Shown here piece by piece: positions 26,347 to 35,051 of a DNA stretch of 64,000 nt. The notes under the pieces are model-generated. The model did no database searches. It was not told the DNA's origin and saw only the letters and a list, made by a program, of their open reading frames with translations. Origin of the DNA: Pseudomonas asgharzadehiana (GTDB taxonomy: Bacteria > Pseudomonadota > Gammaproteobacteria > Pseudomonadales > Pseudomonadaceae); assembly GCF_019139815.1 (NCBI RefSeq), contig NZ_CP077079.1, positions 4,092,001 to 4,156,000 of the forward strand, written 5' to 3'. Positions within the stretch are counted from its first letter, which is position 1. Each line of letters starts with the position of its first letter. Made by a program: the position numbers and the translations under genes.

Positions 26347-27012
26347 ATGTACAAGATCTTGATTGCCGACGATCACCCGCTGTTTCGCGAGGCGATCCAC
26401 AACGTCATCAGCGACGGCTTCCCCGGCAGCGAGGTGATGGAAACCGCCGACCTGGACAGCGCGCTTGCCCTGACCCAGGAACACGATGACCTCGATTTGA
26501 TCCTGCTGGACCTGAACATGCCCGGCATGCACGGCCTCAACGGTTTGATCAACCTGCGCAACGAGGCACCGACCATCCCGGTGGTGATCGTCTCGGCCGA
26601 GCAGGACAAGCAGATCGTGCTGCAAGCCATCACCTATGGCGCGGTGGGCTTTATCACCAAGTCCTCGCCCCGCCTGCAAATGACCGAGGCGATCCAGCAG
26701 ATTCTCAACGGCAATGTGTACTTGCCGCCCGACATCATCCGCACCCAGAAAACCGGCACCCACAGGCGCCTCAACGAAAACCCGGGCTTCGCCCCCGAGC
26801 TATTGCAGGCCCTCACGCGCAAGCAGTTGCTGGTGCTCGAACGCATGACCAAGGGCGAGTCGAACAAACAGATCGCGTACACCCTGGAAATTGCCGAAAC
26901 CACGGTAAAGGCCCATGTATCGGCGATCTTGCGCAAGCTGAATGTGCATAACCGCGTGCAGGCGATATTGAGTGCCGGAGATATCGATTTCGGCTCCTAC
27001 CTGCGCCGCTGA
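26347..27012 (+). CDS. pedR1: LuxR/NarL-type response regulator (PedR1/AgmR/ErbR-like)
   Basis: 221-residue regulator: receiver with acceptor Asp55 ('[13 protein letters not shown]') and Lys in '[11 protein letters not shown]', followed by a LuxR DNA-binding domain ('[20 protein letters not shown]', '[20 protein letters not shown]'). Its sequence is of the AgmR/ErbR type that activates ethanol-oxidation genes in P. aeruginosa and P. putida. AAGGTGA lies seven bases before the ATG. Probable partner is the convergent hybrid kinase at 27059. It is 27 bases after the Cys-Trp motif gene and likely shares its transcript. Confidence 0.9.
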   Translation: MYKILIADDHPLFREAIHNVISDGFPGSEVMETADLDSALALTQEHDDLDLILLDLNMPGMHGLNGLINLRNEAPTIPVVIVSAEQDKQIVLQAITYGAVGFITKSSPRLQMTEAIQQILNGNVYLPPDIIRTQKTGTHRRLNENPGFAPELLQALTRKQLLVLERMTKGESNKQIAYTLEIAETTVKAHVSAILRKLNVHNRVQAILSAGDIDFGSYLRR

Positions 27013-27030
27013 GCCCACAGCAACCACACA

Positions 27031-27042
27031 GCCCCCTCCCAC
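27031..27042. repeat. REP fragment
   Basis: GCCCCCTCCCAC is a partial REP arm between the convergent pedR1 and pedS1 genes; no partner arm is seen. Confidence 0.45.
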
Positions 27043-27058
27043 ACTGGTTTTGTGTTTG

Positions 27059-29002
27059 TCAGGGACGGCCGAGCAGGTGGCTCATGGCGGTTTTGAGCTT
27101 CATCGGCCGCACCGGCTTGTGCATCAAGGTGTGCCCCAACTCGCGGATCTGCTGTTTGAGCTCGTTGCTGTAGTTGGCGGTGATCATCATCGCCGGGATC
27201 GCGCTGGCGCGCCGGGCGTTGATGCGGGCCACGGCGTCGACGCCGTTCTGGTCGTCATCGAGGTGGTAATCGGCAATCAGCAAATCCGCCTCGGCATGGT
27301 AGTTGTCCACCTGTCGCGCCAGGTCTTCTTCGGATAACGCCGTCACGACCTGGCAGCCCCAACCTTCGAGCAAGGTGCGCATGCCTGCGCAGATCGCCGC
27401 GTCGTTATCCAGCACCCACACCCGGGCGCCCTGCAAGCGCTCCAGCAACGCCTCGCTCATGCACGGCAGGGGCAATGACTTGGGCGCGGTGGCGCTCAAC
27501 GGCACCTCCACTGCAAACATCGAGCCCTTGCCCGGCCAGGATTTGACTGTGATGCGGTGCCCCAGAATGCCGGCAATTTTTTCCACAATCGCCAGCCCCA
27601 GGCCCAAGCCGCGATCCTGGTCCGGGCGCTGCACATCGCCGCGCTTGAACTCCTGGAAAATCTCCTCCAGCCGCTCCTCGGCAATGCCCATGCCGCTGTC
27701 CCACACCTGGATCGACAAGCGCTGATGCTGGCGCCGACACCCCAGCACAATGCGCCCTTGATAGGTGTAGCGAATCGCGTTGCTCAGCAGGTTGCGCAGG
27801 ATCCGCGCCAATAGCTGGATGTCGCTGCGCACCAGCGCGGAACAGCCGATGAAGTGCAGCTCCAGCCCTTCGCTGCGGGCCAATTCGGTGTACTCGACGG
27901 CCAGGTTATCGAGCAATTCGCTCAAGGCGAACGGCGCGATATCGGCCTTGATCACCCCGGCGTCCAGCTTGGAAATATCCACCAGGGTGCCCAGCAGGTT
28001 TTCCACGTCTTCCAGGGAATTGCTCACGTTGCGCACCAGTTTTTCACTCGGGCGCTCCAACAAGGCGCTGGTGAACAGCCGTGCGGCGTTGAGCGGTTGC
28101 AGCAGGTCGTGGCTGACGGCCGCGAGGAACTTGGTTTTTGACAGGTTGGCCTGTTCAGCCTCCAGCTTGGCCTCGCGCAGGCGGCTTTCCATGCGCCGGC
28201 GCTCGTCGATTTCCTTGAGCAATTGGTCATTGAGCGCCGTGAGTTCCGAGGTGCGCTGGGCGACGCGCTGTTCCAGGTGCTGATAGGCCTGATGCAGCGC
28301 TTCAGCGGTGCGGCGGCGTTCGGTGATGTCGCGGATCAACACAAAGATCCCCACCACTTCGCCACTGGCCAGCATGTTCGGCACGTAGGAGCGCAGCATG
28401 TAGCGTTCCTGGTTATTGATATTGGTCTCGGCGAATTCGAAGGTCACGCTCTCCCCGGCCAGGGCGCGGGCGACGTAGGCGTCCAGGCGCTGGCAGTGCT
28501 GTTCGCTGTGCACTTCGCGCAGGCTCTGGCCGAGCATCATGCCGCGCGGCCAGCAGTACCATTCTTCGTAGACTTTATTGGTGAACTCATAGACCAGGTC
28601 GGCATTCAGGTAGCCGATCAGCGCCGGTACGTTATCGGTGATCAGGCGAATCCAGCGCTCGCTTTCCTGGGCTTTCTGCGCCGCCACTTGTTCGCCGCGC
28701 AGGGTTTCGGCGCGCAGCCGGGCGTTGATCAGCAGGTGGTTGCTGGCCTTGAGTTCGGCCATCGCCTGGTTCAGCGCATCGGTACGTTCGCGCACTTGCT
28801 CGGCCAGCACCACCGAATGCTGGAAGGTGGTGTACGGGTTATTGCCCTGGCTCATGCCGGACTCGATGCGTTCGATCAGCGCGGCGTTGATCCGGGCCAG
28901 CTTGTGGTTGTCCTGTTGCAGCTGGGCAACCTGGGCGAGCAGTTCAGCGCCGGCCTCTGGCAATGGCGACCCCGGTGAAGGTCTGGTTGATATGCATGCC
29001 AT
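27059..29002 (-). CDS. pedS1: PAS-containing hybrid sensor kinase (PedS1/ErcS'-like)
   Basis: 647-residue cytoplasmic hybrid kinase. A coiled coil covers residues 15-115, a PAS domain about 115-230 ('LITDNVPALIGYLNADLVYE'), a second coiled coil to 290, then HisKA with His298 ('AAVSHDLLQPLNAARLF'), an ATPase domain ('NLLSNAIRYT', 'DSGMGIA', 'GLGLGLAIVEKIAG') and a receiver at 526-647 with Asp578 ('LLIADYHLD'). The ATG at 29002 has GGAG nine bases upstream but overlaps the FIST gene by 59 bases; an in-frame TTG at 28963 is the alternative. The same C-terminal architecture occurs in the kinase at 7327. It likely feeds PedR1. Confidence 0.88.
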   Translation of the reverse strand: MACISTRPSPGSPLPEAGAELLAQVAQLQQDNHKLARINAALIERIESGMSQGNNPYTTFQHSVVLAEQVRERTDALNQAMAELKASNHLLINARLRAETLRGEQVAAQKAQESERWIRLITDNVPALIGYLNADLVYEFTNKVYEEWYCWPRGMMLGQSLREVHSEQHCQRLDAYVARALAGESVTFEFAETNINNQERYMLRSYVPNMLASGEVVGIFVLIRDITERRRTAEALHQAYQHLEQRVAQRTSELTALNDQLLKEIDERRRMESRLREAKLEAEQANLSKTKFLAAVSHDLLQPLNAARLFTSALLERPSEKLVRNVSNSLEDVENLLGTLVDISKLDAGVIKADIAPFALSELLDNLAVEYTELARSEGLELHFIGCSALVRSDIQLLARILRNLLSNAIRYTYQGRIVLGCRRQHQRLSIQVWDSGMGIAEERLEEIFQEFKRGDVQRPDQDRGLGLGLAIVEKIAGILGHRITVKSWPGKGSMFAVEVPLSATAPKSLPLPCMSEALLERLQGARVWVLDNDAAICAGMRTLLEGWGCQVVTALSEEDLARQVDNYHAEADLLIADYHLDDDQNGVDAVARINARRASAIPAMMITANYSNELKQQIRELGHTLMHKPVRPMKLKTAMSHLLGRP

Positions 29003-30089
29003 TGAACTGTTCTCCGTAGGTGTTGAAGCCCATCACCCGTTTGGCTTGCAGGAAACTGCCGATCTGTTCCAGGTTGCCGGCGTCTTCCAATTCCAGGCGG
29101 CGCAGGAAGCAGTCGCAGCCGATGGTCAGCAAGAGTTCGCCGAGGCGCGACTGCAGGCCGTCGAACAGGCTGTCCAGGTTGGGCAGGATCGGGCCGGGCT
29201 TCATCACGGTCAGCACGATGCCGTTTTCCACGGCGCAGTAGAAACTCAAGCTGAGGTCTTCATGCACCTGTTGGATGGCGCGCACGTAGTACTGGTCATG
29301 GATGCGCACCGCCAGCGGGTGAGCGGCAAAGACCCGATGGTCGAGGTCGGCCACCGCCACGCCGATATGCCGCGCGTATTCTTCGGCGGCGGGTTCGGCG
29401 TTGAGCTCGTAGACCCGGCGCGAGGGGCTGTCGGCACCGGTCACCACCAGTTTTTCGGCACGCGGCAGGATGTGGTGGGTGGTGAACACTTCGAAATCCA
29501 GCCAGGTATTGACCAGCACCACCACCGCCGCGCCGCTGTGAAAGGCGCCGTTGAAGTAGACGTGGGTGTGGGTGAGGAAGTTGTCGTCGCCGGCCGAGCC
29601 GCCAAAGTGCGGGATATCGCCAAGGGCGGCGCTGAGGGCGGCGAGCACCATCTCTTCGCGGCTGGACAGGCCATCGAGCAGGGTCAGGGCAAACGTGTTG
29701 CCTTTGATGGGGGCCAGGGTATTGCTGCGGCAGCCGCCGACCAGCCGTTCGACCATGTGCTGGGCGTCGATCAGGCTGAAGTGTTCCACCTGGTCGATCA
29801 ACTCGGTGGCGATGGAGAAATGCGCGTGGTTGAAGCCCACCGCCGTGACGCAATTGCGCCCGTAGCCCTGGGGCGTGATCTCGCCGGCGCTGGTGCAACC
29901 CACCACGCGCACATTGCCGAAACACTGTTGCAAGGCCTGGCCCAACGCCTGCAAATCGTAGGAAGCCGAACAGAAAAACAGCACAAACCCCAGGTAGGGG
30001 TGCAGCAGTTGGCGGGCCAACTCCTCAGCCGCCTGCCCCGCGTCGGTGGCCTGGGACATGGCGCTGACTACGCCTTCACTGTTATGCAT
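28944..30089 (-). CDS. FIST-domain sensory protein
   Basis: 381-residue cytoplasmic protein with FIST_N ('NVRVVGCTSAGEITPQGYGR', 'LLDGLSSREEMVLAALSAAL', 'GGSAGDDNFLTHTHVYFNGA') and FIST_C ('VMGFNTYGEQFNGMHINQTF') domains. FIST proteins are proposed small-molecule sensors that pass signals to kinases; some relatives bind haem or nitric oxide. The start at 30089 is preferred because AGAGGGGG lies upstream. The gene overlaps the PedS1 kinase gene by 59 bases, strongly suggesting that it supplies the input to that kinase. A CTAC..GTACTGG box lies 54 bases before the ATG. Confidence 0.88.
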   Translation of the reverse strand: MHNSEGVVSAMSQATDAGQAAEELARQLLHPYLGFVLFFCSASYDLQALGQALQQCFGNVRVVGCTSAGEITPQGYGRNCVTAVGFNHAHFSIATELIDQVEHFSLIDAQHMVERLVGGCRSNTLAPIKGNTFALTLLDGLSSREEMVLAALSAALGDIPHFGGSAGDDNFLTHTHVYFNGAFHSGAAVVVLVNTWLDFEVFTTHHILPRAEKLVVTGADSPSRRVYELNAEPAAEEYARHIGVAVADLDHRVFAAHPLAVRIHDQYYVRAIQQVHEDLSLSFYCAVENGIVLTVMKPGPILPNLDSLFDGLQSRLGELLLTIGCDCFLRRLELEDAGNLEQIGSFLQAKRVMGFNTYGEQFNGMHINQTFTGVAIARGRR

Positions 30090-30142
30090 CGTTGGTTCCC
30101 CCTCTGAGGCATGAGTGTACAAAGGGCTGGGGGGCGGGACCT

Positions 30143-30160
30143 ATGCTACTTGTGTACTGG
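30143..30160. promoter_or_regulatory. ATGCTACTTGTGTACTGG box (copy C)
   Basis: Matches CTAC..GTACTGG of copies A and B but lacks the first TAC repeat; 54 bases before the FIST start, in opposite orientation to the gene. Confidence 0.45.
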
Positions 30161-30210
30161 GTAGGGGGATGCGATGGGATGACTCTCTCAAGACTGATGG
30201 AGATCAAAAT

Positions 30211-30250
30211 GTGGGAGGGGCAAGTCGAATCGTCGCACCGCCCCTCCCAC
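30211..30250 (-). terminator. REP-like hairpin after the porin gene
   Basis: GTGGGAGGGGC and GCCCCTCCCAC arms pair perfectly over 11 bases around an 18-base loop, just after the porin stop. The stem is REP-like but the loop is unrelated. Likely 3' structure of the porin mRNA. Confidence 0.6.
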
Positions 30251-30261
30251 AGTTAACCGCA

Positions 30262-31437
30262 TTACCAAGTCAAGACAGCACCAACGGCGAAGGTATCGGT
30301 GTCTTCATTCTGGGCGCTGGTGTCATGCCCCTTGATCTGGAACTGGTTGTACTCGGCCACCAGCTTCAGGTTGTCGTTCACGTCATGAAACAGCGCAACC
30401 CCGCGCGTCTCATAATCCGCGCCACTGCCCACCACGCCGTTGCCGTCATCCTTTGTTTTACCGTAGGACAGCGCCAGGCGGTTCTTGCCCAGTTTGTACG
30501 AGCCCTGCACCAGGTAGCCGTTGCTGTCCACATTACGCAGGGTGGCTTCCCCGGCATTGTTGGTGAAGAACGGGTTGATGCCCTTGGCCTGGAAGCCGGA
30601 ACCGGTCAGCGACAAGCCGCCCATTTTGGCTTGCACGCCATAACCCAGGCCCTTGGAGGTGACCGAGGCCACGGAGGAGTCGGTGTTATCGGAGGTCTGG
30701 TAGCTGCCGTTGAGCCAACTGTAGATCTTCGCCCCGCCCAGGTCGAACTGGTAGGTGACCTCGCTTTCGGTGCGCGGGTTCTCCTGGTAGGCCTTGCCCA
30801 CGGCGCTGCTGTCGTTGGTGTCGACCGGGTCCATGATGCCGACGGCCACGCGCAGGCCGTCCATCACCGGAGTGCGATAGGTGATCTGCGAGGTGGGGAA
30901 CGGGTACGGGTAACCGCTGCCGATATTGCCGAACGACACTCCGCCGCCGTCCACCAGGCCGAGGCTGTCGCTGACCTGGCCGTAACCGGCGAGCAGTTCA
31001 TCGAGCAGGATGTTGGAGCGGGCGAACAGGCCGAAGTCCTTGCCGATCAGCACTTCGCCCCACTCGGGGTTGGCCACGGTGCCGTAGAACTGGCGCACGT
31101 CGATGGCGGTGTCGGTGCCGTTGGTTTCGCTGTCGTTGATGGTGACCCAGAACGAGGCGCGGGCGCCGAGCTTGAGGTCGTCGACCTGCTTGCTCATGTT
31201 GAAGCCCAGGTAGTTGGGCAGAAAGCCCATCTTCACGCGGGATTGACGGCGGTCGTACTGGTCGCCGGCGCGGTCCACATCGCTGTTGACGTAGAAAGCG
31301 TTGATGTAGCCGTCGGTGGAAAAGGTGGTTTCGTCCTTGTCGTACAGCATGATTTCGGCGCCAGCCCACGGGCTGAGGCTCAGGCCGACGATAAACGCAG
31401 GTAACAGACGCAGGGGGACATTTTTATTGTTATGCAT
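30262..31437 (-). CDS. Outer-membrane porin
   Basis: 391-residue precursor with a signal peptide (MHNNKNVPLRLLPAFIVGLSLSPWAGA) and a Gram-negative porin pattern of alternating beta-strands, ending in 'DTFAVGAVLTW' with a C-terminal aromatic for barrel insertion. Features such as 'YINAFYVNSDVDRAGDQYDR', 'RQSRVKMGFLPNYLGFNMSK' and 'LLIGKDFGLF'-like strands fit the porin_4 type. ATG 31437 is the only start giving a signal peptide; the frame continues upstream without one. Position at the end of the alcohol region suggests, but does not prove, entry of alcohols or their products. Confidence 0.88.
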   Translation of the reverse strand: MHNNKNVPLRLLPAFIVGLSLSPWAGAEIMLYDKDETTFSTDGYINAFYVNSDVDRAGDQYDRRQSRVKMGFLPNYLGFNMSKQVDDLKLGARASFWVTINDSETNGTDTAIDVRQFYGTVANPEWGEVLIGKDFGLFARSNILLDELLAGYGQVSDSLGLVDGGGVSFGNIGSGYPYPFPTSQITYRTPVMDGLRVAVGIMDPVDTNDSSAVGKAYQENPRTESEVTYQFDLGGAKIYSWLNGSYQTSDNTDSSVASVTSKGLGYGVQAKMGGLSLTGSGFQAKGINPFFTNNAGEATLRNVDSNGYLVQGSYKLGKNRLALSYGKTKDDGNGVVGSGADYETRGVALFHDVNDNLKLVAEYNQFQIKGHDTSAQNEDTDTFAVGAVLTW

Positions 31438-31594
31438 AACGCGCTCCGCAACGGGGACTTGATGTCGGAGGCGATTATCGAAAGGCGCCAGGCCACGGAC
31501 TACGCTGCCTTGGCCGTGGTTTGAAGGTGCTTTGGGCGGGCAGCGGGTGCCCGGCAATTCTGGCGTAAGACGGGCCCGCTCGCAGGCCCGGCAC

Positions 31595-32407
31595 TTAATG
31601 CGTAAGACCGGCCTTGGCCAACATGCCCACGGCAACCAGTACACAGAGGCCGGCAAACCCCACCTGCAAGGCACGCGCGGGGATCACCGAACACAGGCGT
31701 CGGCCGACCAGCATGCCGACGATGCTGGCGCCGATGAACATCCACCCGACCGGTTCGATGCGCACGCCGGCATGCAACGCCCCCGCCACGCCGATCAGCG
31801 AAATCAGGCTGATGACCATCAGCGACGTGGCAACGATGCCGCGCATCTGTACATCGGTGAGCTGCTTGAACGCTGGCACGATCAGAAAACCGCCGCCCAC
31901 GCCAAGCAAACCGGACACCGCGCCGGTCACGGCGCCGAGCGCAGCCAGGGTGGCGCTGCATTTGGCGGTCCAGGCCAGGCGCCCGGTCTGCTGGTTGAGC
32001 ATGCAGTTCTTCTGGCCCCAGGACGCGGCGCCATGGTCGCTCGGCCCGGCGTCGACTTTTTCCCGCTGCAACATGCGCCAGGCCACCAGCACCATCAGCG
32101 CACTGAACAGGCCCATCAGCAACGGCTCCGGCAGTTGATGGGCGACAAACACTCCCAACGGCGAAAACAGTGCGCCGAGCAAGGCGATCAGCAGCGCGGC
32201 GCGGTAACGCACCAGGCCGTGGCGCAAGCCATCAATCGCACCGACGGCCGCCGCCGCGCCCACCGCCAGCAACGACACCGGCGCGGCCTGGGTCATGCTC
32301 AAGCCCAGGCCCAGCACCAACGCCGGCACGCCGAGGATGCCGCCACCCGCGCCGGTAAGGCCCATGACCAGGCCCATCAACAACCCCAACACACTGGCCA
32401 GCAGCAT
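31595..32407 (-). CDS. TauE/SafE-family sulfite/anion exporter
   Basis: 270-residue membrane protein with about eight helices and the duplicated TauE/SafE motif ('GLTGAGGGILGVPALVLGLG' and 'SGLLGVGGGFLIVPAFKQLT'). In BigR-controlled operons this protein is proposed to export sulfite made during sulfide oxidation. It starts immediately after the SQR stop, with no gap. It ends 157 bases before the porin start; that gap holds no recognised element. Confidence 0.9.
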   Translation of the reverse strand: MLLASVLGLLMGLVMGLTGAGGGILGVPALVLGLGLSMTQAAPVSLLAVGAAAAVGAIDGLRHGLVRYRAALLIALLGALFSPLGVFVAHQLPEPLLMGLFSALMVLVAWRMLQREKVDAGPSDHGAASWGQKNCMLNQQTGRLAWTAKCSATLAALGAVTGAVSGLLGVGGGFLIVPAFKQLTDVQMRGIVATSLMVISLISLIGVAGALHAGVRIEPVGWMFIGASIVGMLVGRRLCSVIPARALQVGFAGLCVLVAVGMLAKAGLTH

Positions 32408-33652
32408 TCAGTCCACCTTGCTCAAGCGGGTCAGCCACTCGCGCCCCTTGAGCATGCCGTTCCAGTAGAACCACGGCAGCAGCGTGGCCTTGAGGAACCA
32501 CATCGAACGCCGCGCCTTGGTAGCGTCGAGGGGGAACGTCGGCAGCAGTTTGCCGCCGTAGCCGAACTCGGCCAGTACCACCTTGCCCTTCTCTACCGTC
32601 AGCGGGCAGGAACCGTAGCCGTCGTACTTGAGCGGCAGCGGCGCCTGCTTGCGCAGGGCCAGCAGGTTTTCGGCAACCACTACGATCTGTTTGCGCACGG
32701 CGGCGGCGGTCTTGGCATTGGTGGTGCCGCACACATCGCCCAGGCCGAAAATGTGCGGGTAGCGCAGGTGTTGCAAGCTGTGGGGGTTCACTTCGCACCA
32801 GCCGGCAGCATCGGCCAGTGGGCTGTGGCGGATAAAGTCCGGGGAGACCTGCGGGGGAACAACGTGCAACAGGTCGAAGGATTTTTCCTCGACGGTGACA
32901 TTGCCCTCGGCGTCCTTCACTTCAAACCAGGCCTTGCGTGCCGGGCCGTCGACCTTTACCAGGTTGGCATTGAAGGCCAGGCGCGCGTTGTATTTTGCTA
33001 CGTAGTTCATCAGCGGCGGCACAAAGGTCGCCACGCCGAACAACGCCGCGCCAGCCAGGTTGAATTCCACGTCGATGTGCTTGAGGTTGCCCTGCTTGAG
33101 CCAATGGTCGCAAGACAGGTACATGGCCTTTTGCGGCGCACCGGCGCATTTGATCGGCATCGCCGGCTGGGTAAAGATCGCCTTGCCGCCCTTGAGCTGC
33201 CGCACCAATTGCCAGGTGTAGGCCGCGTGTTCGTAGCGGTAGTTGGAGGTGACGCCGTGCTGGCCCAGGGTGTTTTCCAGGCCTTCGATTTTTTCCCAGG
33301 CCAGGCGCAGGCCGGGGCAGACGATCAGGTTGTTCCAGGTGACGCGCTGGCCGCTGTCGAGTACCAGGGTGTGTTCGTCCGGCAGCAGCTCAGTGACGGC
33401 CGCCTGCACCCAGGTGACACCGTTGGGCAGCACGTCCGCCAGAGGGCGACGGGTCTTTTTAATGTCGTAGGCGCCACCGCCGACCAGGGTCCAGGCCGGT
33501 TGGTAACAGTGGTGATCGCTGGGTTCGACAAGGGTGATATTCAGGTGCGGGTCGCGCTTGAGCAGGCTGGCCAGCAGGCCGATGCCTGCCGAACCGCCGC
33601 CGATGACGACGATATCGCCACTGATGGTTGGGCCCCAGTGTTGGTCGGTCAT
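32408..33652 (-). CDS. sqr: Sulfide:quinone oxidoreductase (type II-like)
   Basis: Membrane-associated flavoprotein that oxidises sulfide and passes electrons to the quinone pool. The 414-residue protein has an N-terminal FAD site ('[17 protein letters not shown]'), a second dinucleotide segment ('[20 protein letters not shown]') and the two redox cysteines Cys169 ('[13 protein letters not shown]') and Cys349 ('[13 protein letters not shown]'), with no third Cys of the type I pattern. Amphipathic C-terminus '[18 protein letters not shown]' likely anchors it. Lies between the BigR gene (51 bases upstream) and the TauE exporter. Confidence 0.92.
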   Translation of the reverse strand: MTDQHWGPTISGDIVVIGGGSAGIGLLASLLKRDPHLNITLVEPSDHHCYQPAWTLVGGGAYDIKKTRRPLADVLPNGVTWVQAAVTELLPDEHTLVLDSGQRVTWNNLIVCPGLRLAWEKIEGLENTLGQHGVTSNYRYEHAAYTWQLVRQLKGGKAIFTQPAMPIKCAGAPQKAMYLSCDHWLKQGNLKHIDVEFNLAGAALFGVATFVPPLMNYVAKYNARLAFNANLVKVDGPARKAWFEVKDAEGNVTVEEKSFDLLHVVPPQVSPDFIRHSPLADAAGWCEVNPHSLQHLRYPHIFGLGDVCGTTNAKTAAAVRKQIVVVAENLLALRKQAPLPLKYDGYGSCPLTVEKGKVVLAEFGYGGKLLPTFPLDATKARRSMWFLKATLLPWFYWNGMLKGREWLTRLSKVD

Positions 33653-33703
33653 GGTCTATTGCCTTTTATCGTCAATGCACACAAGGGTCGCTGCCGTATG
33701 GCG

Positions 33704-34039
33704 TCACGCCCAACTTTTTATCACCGCGCCGCAGTACAGGCCGGACAGGGTCTTCATCACTTGAATCACTTCGTGGCTGGCCAACCCGTAGAAGATGTAT
33801 TTGCCTTCCCGACGGGTGGCGACCAACCCTTCATCACGCAAGATGCCCAACTGCTGTGACAGCGTGGGCTGGCGCACGCCGGTCATGGTTTCCAACTCAC
33901 CGACGTTGCGCTCGCCCTGGGTGAGTTGGCACAGGATCAACAAGCGATCCTCATTGGCCAGGGCCTTGAGCAAGGCACAGGCCTTGGACGCCGATGCGCG
34001 CAACTGGGCAACTTCGCCTTCACTCAGAGTAGATTCCAT
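33704..34039 (-). CDS. bigR: ArsR-family sulfide-responsive repressor (BigR/SqrR-like)
   Basis: 111-residue winged-helix repressor ('CQLTQGERNVGELETMTGVR', 'PTLSQQLGILRDEGLVATRR', 'EGKYIFYGLASHEV'). Cys37 and Cys103 are 66 residues apart, the same spacing as the redox pair Cys42-Cys108 of BigR, which forms a disulfide or persulfide link to release DNA. The metal-binding motif of classical ArsR is absent. The start at 34039 gives the family length; the frame is open further upstream into the promoter. A 20-base palindrome at 34091-34110 lies between it and the divergent dioxygenase gene. Confidence 0.9.
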   Translation of the reverse strand: MESTLSEGEVAQLRASASKACALLKALANEDRLLILCQLTQGERNVGELETMTGVRQPTLSQQLGILRDEGLVATRREGKYIFYGLASHEVIQVMKTLSGLYCGAVIKSWA

Positions 34040-34090
34040 TTGCCTCGGGTCCTTTGCGTCACTTAAGCTCGAAACATTATGTGTAAATGT

Positions 34091-34110
34091 AAAGTGATTG
34101 TAATCACTTT
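34091..34110. promoter_or_regulatory. AAAGTGATT-GT-AATCACTTT operator
   Basis: Perfect 9-2-9 dyad in the 94-base divergent gap, 52 bases from the bigR start and 24 from the dioxygenase ATG. Best explained as the BigR-type operator controlling both directions. Confidence 0.72.
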
Positions 34111-34133
34111 TTTCAGCAGCAGGGGTAGCCGTC

Positions 34134-34997
34134 ATGTCAGCGTTGATTCATTCCTTTTTGGACGAGGCGTCGTCGACCTATACCTACGTCGTCTATGCAG
34201 CGGACGGCGGCCCCTGCGCCATTGTCGACTCGGTGCTCAACTACGACCCGGCATCCGGGCGCACCGACACGCGCCAGGCCGACAAGGTCATCGCCTTTGT
34301 CCGCGAGCACGGTTTGCAGGTGCAGTGGCTGCTGGAGACCCACGCCCATGCTGACCATCTGTCGGCCGCGCCGTATCTGCGCCGCACGCTGGGCGGCAAG
34401 ATCGCCATTGGCCAGTGCATCAGCCAGGTACAGGACGTGTTCAAGCACCTGTTCAACCTGGAGCCTGAATTTCGCGCCGATGGCTCGCAGTTCGATCATT
34501 TGTTCGCGCCGGATGAAATCTTTCATATCGGCGCGATAAAAGCCCAGGCGCTGCATGTACCGGGGCATACCCCGGCAGACATGGCCTACCTGATCGACGA
34601 CCGCTTGATCCTGGTGGGTGACACGCTGTTCATGCCCGACGTGGGCACCGCCCGCTGCGACTTCCCCGGCGGCGATGCGCGGCAGTTGTATGCGTCGATG
34701 CGCAGGTTGCTGGCCTTCCCACCGCACACCCAACTGTACGTATGCCATGACTACCCGCCTGAAGGTCGCGAAGCCAAATGCCTGACCACCGTGGCCGAGC
34801 AGCGCGCGGGGAATATCCATGTGCATGACGGCGTGGATGAGGCGGCGTTCGTGGCGATGCGCACCCAGCGCGATGCCGGGTTGGGCATGCCGACATTACT
34901 GCTGCCGGCGATCCAGGTGAATGTGCGGGCGGGGAATATGCCGCCGGCGGAAGAGAACGGCGTGACCTACCTGAAGATCCCACTCAACCAACTATGA
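34134..34997 (+). CDS. Persulfide dioxygenase-like MBL-fold protein
   Basis: 287-residue metallo-beta-lactamase-fold enzyme expected to oxidise glutathione persulfide to sulfite, removing the product of SQR. It has the metal motif His70-Ala-His72-Ala-Asp74-His75 ('ETHAHADHLSAAPYL'), 'HVPGHTPADMAYLIDD', and the ETHE1/PDO hallmark 'VGTARCDFPGGDARQLYASM', ending with 'YVCHDYPPEGREAK'. Single-domain form, without a rhodanese fusion. Divergent from bigR-sqr-tauE, so sulfide oxidation, persulfide removal and sulfite export form one regulon. Confidence 0.9.
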   Translation: MSALIHSFLDEASSTYTYVVYAADGGPCAIVDSVLNYDPASGRTDTRQADKVIAFVREHGLQVQWLLETHAHADHLSAAPYLRRTLGGKIAIGQCISQVQDVFKHLFNLEPEFRADGSQFDHLFAPDEIFHIGAIKAQALHVPGHTPADMAYLIDDRLILVGDTLFMPDVGTARCDFPGGDARQLYASMRRLLAFPPHTQLYVCHDYPPEGREAKCLTTVAEQRAGNIHVHDGVDEAAFVAMRTQRDAGLGMPTLLLPAIQVNVRAGNMPPAEENGVTYLKIPLNQL

Positions 34998-35010
34998 AAT
35001 GCGATTAAAC

Positions 35011-35036
35011 AATGTGGGGGGACCCCCTCCCACATT
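35011..35036. terminator. REP-like hairpin between convergent dioxygenase and bkdR genes
   Basis: AATGTGGG and CCCACATT arms enclose a G/C-rich loop just after the dioxygenase stop and before the bkdR stop. A degenerate REP that probably acts as a bidirectional terminator. Confidence 0.55.
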
Positions 35037-35051
35037 CTGTCTTGTGTTAAT

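Noticed and set aside
31532..33859. Plus-strand open frame of 775 codons opposite tauE and sqr
   Set aside because: No start context or domain; the opposite strand carries recognisable TauE and SQR proteins.
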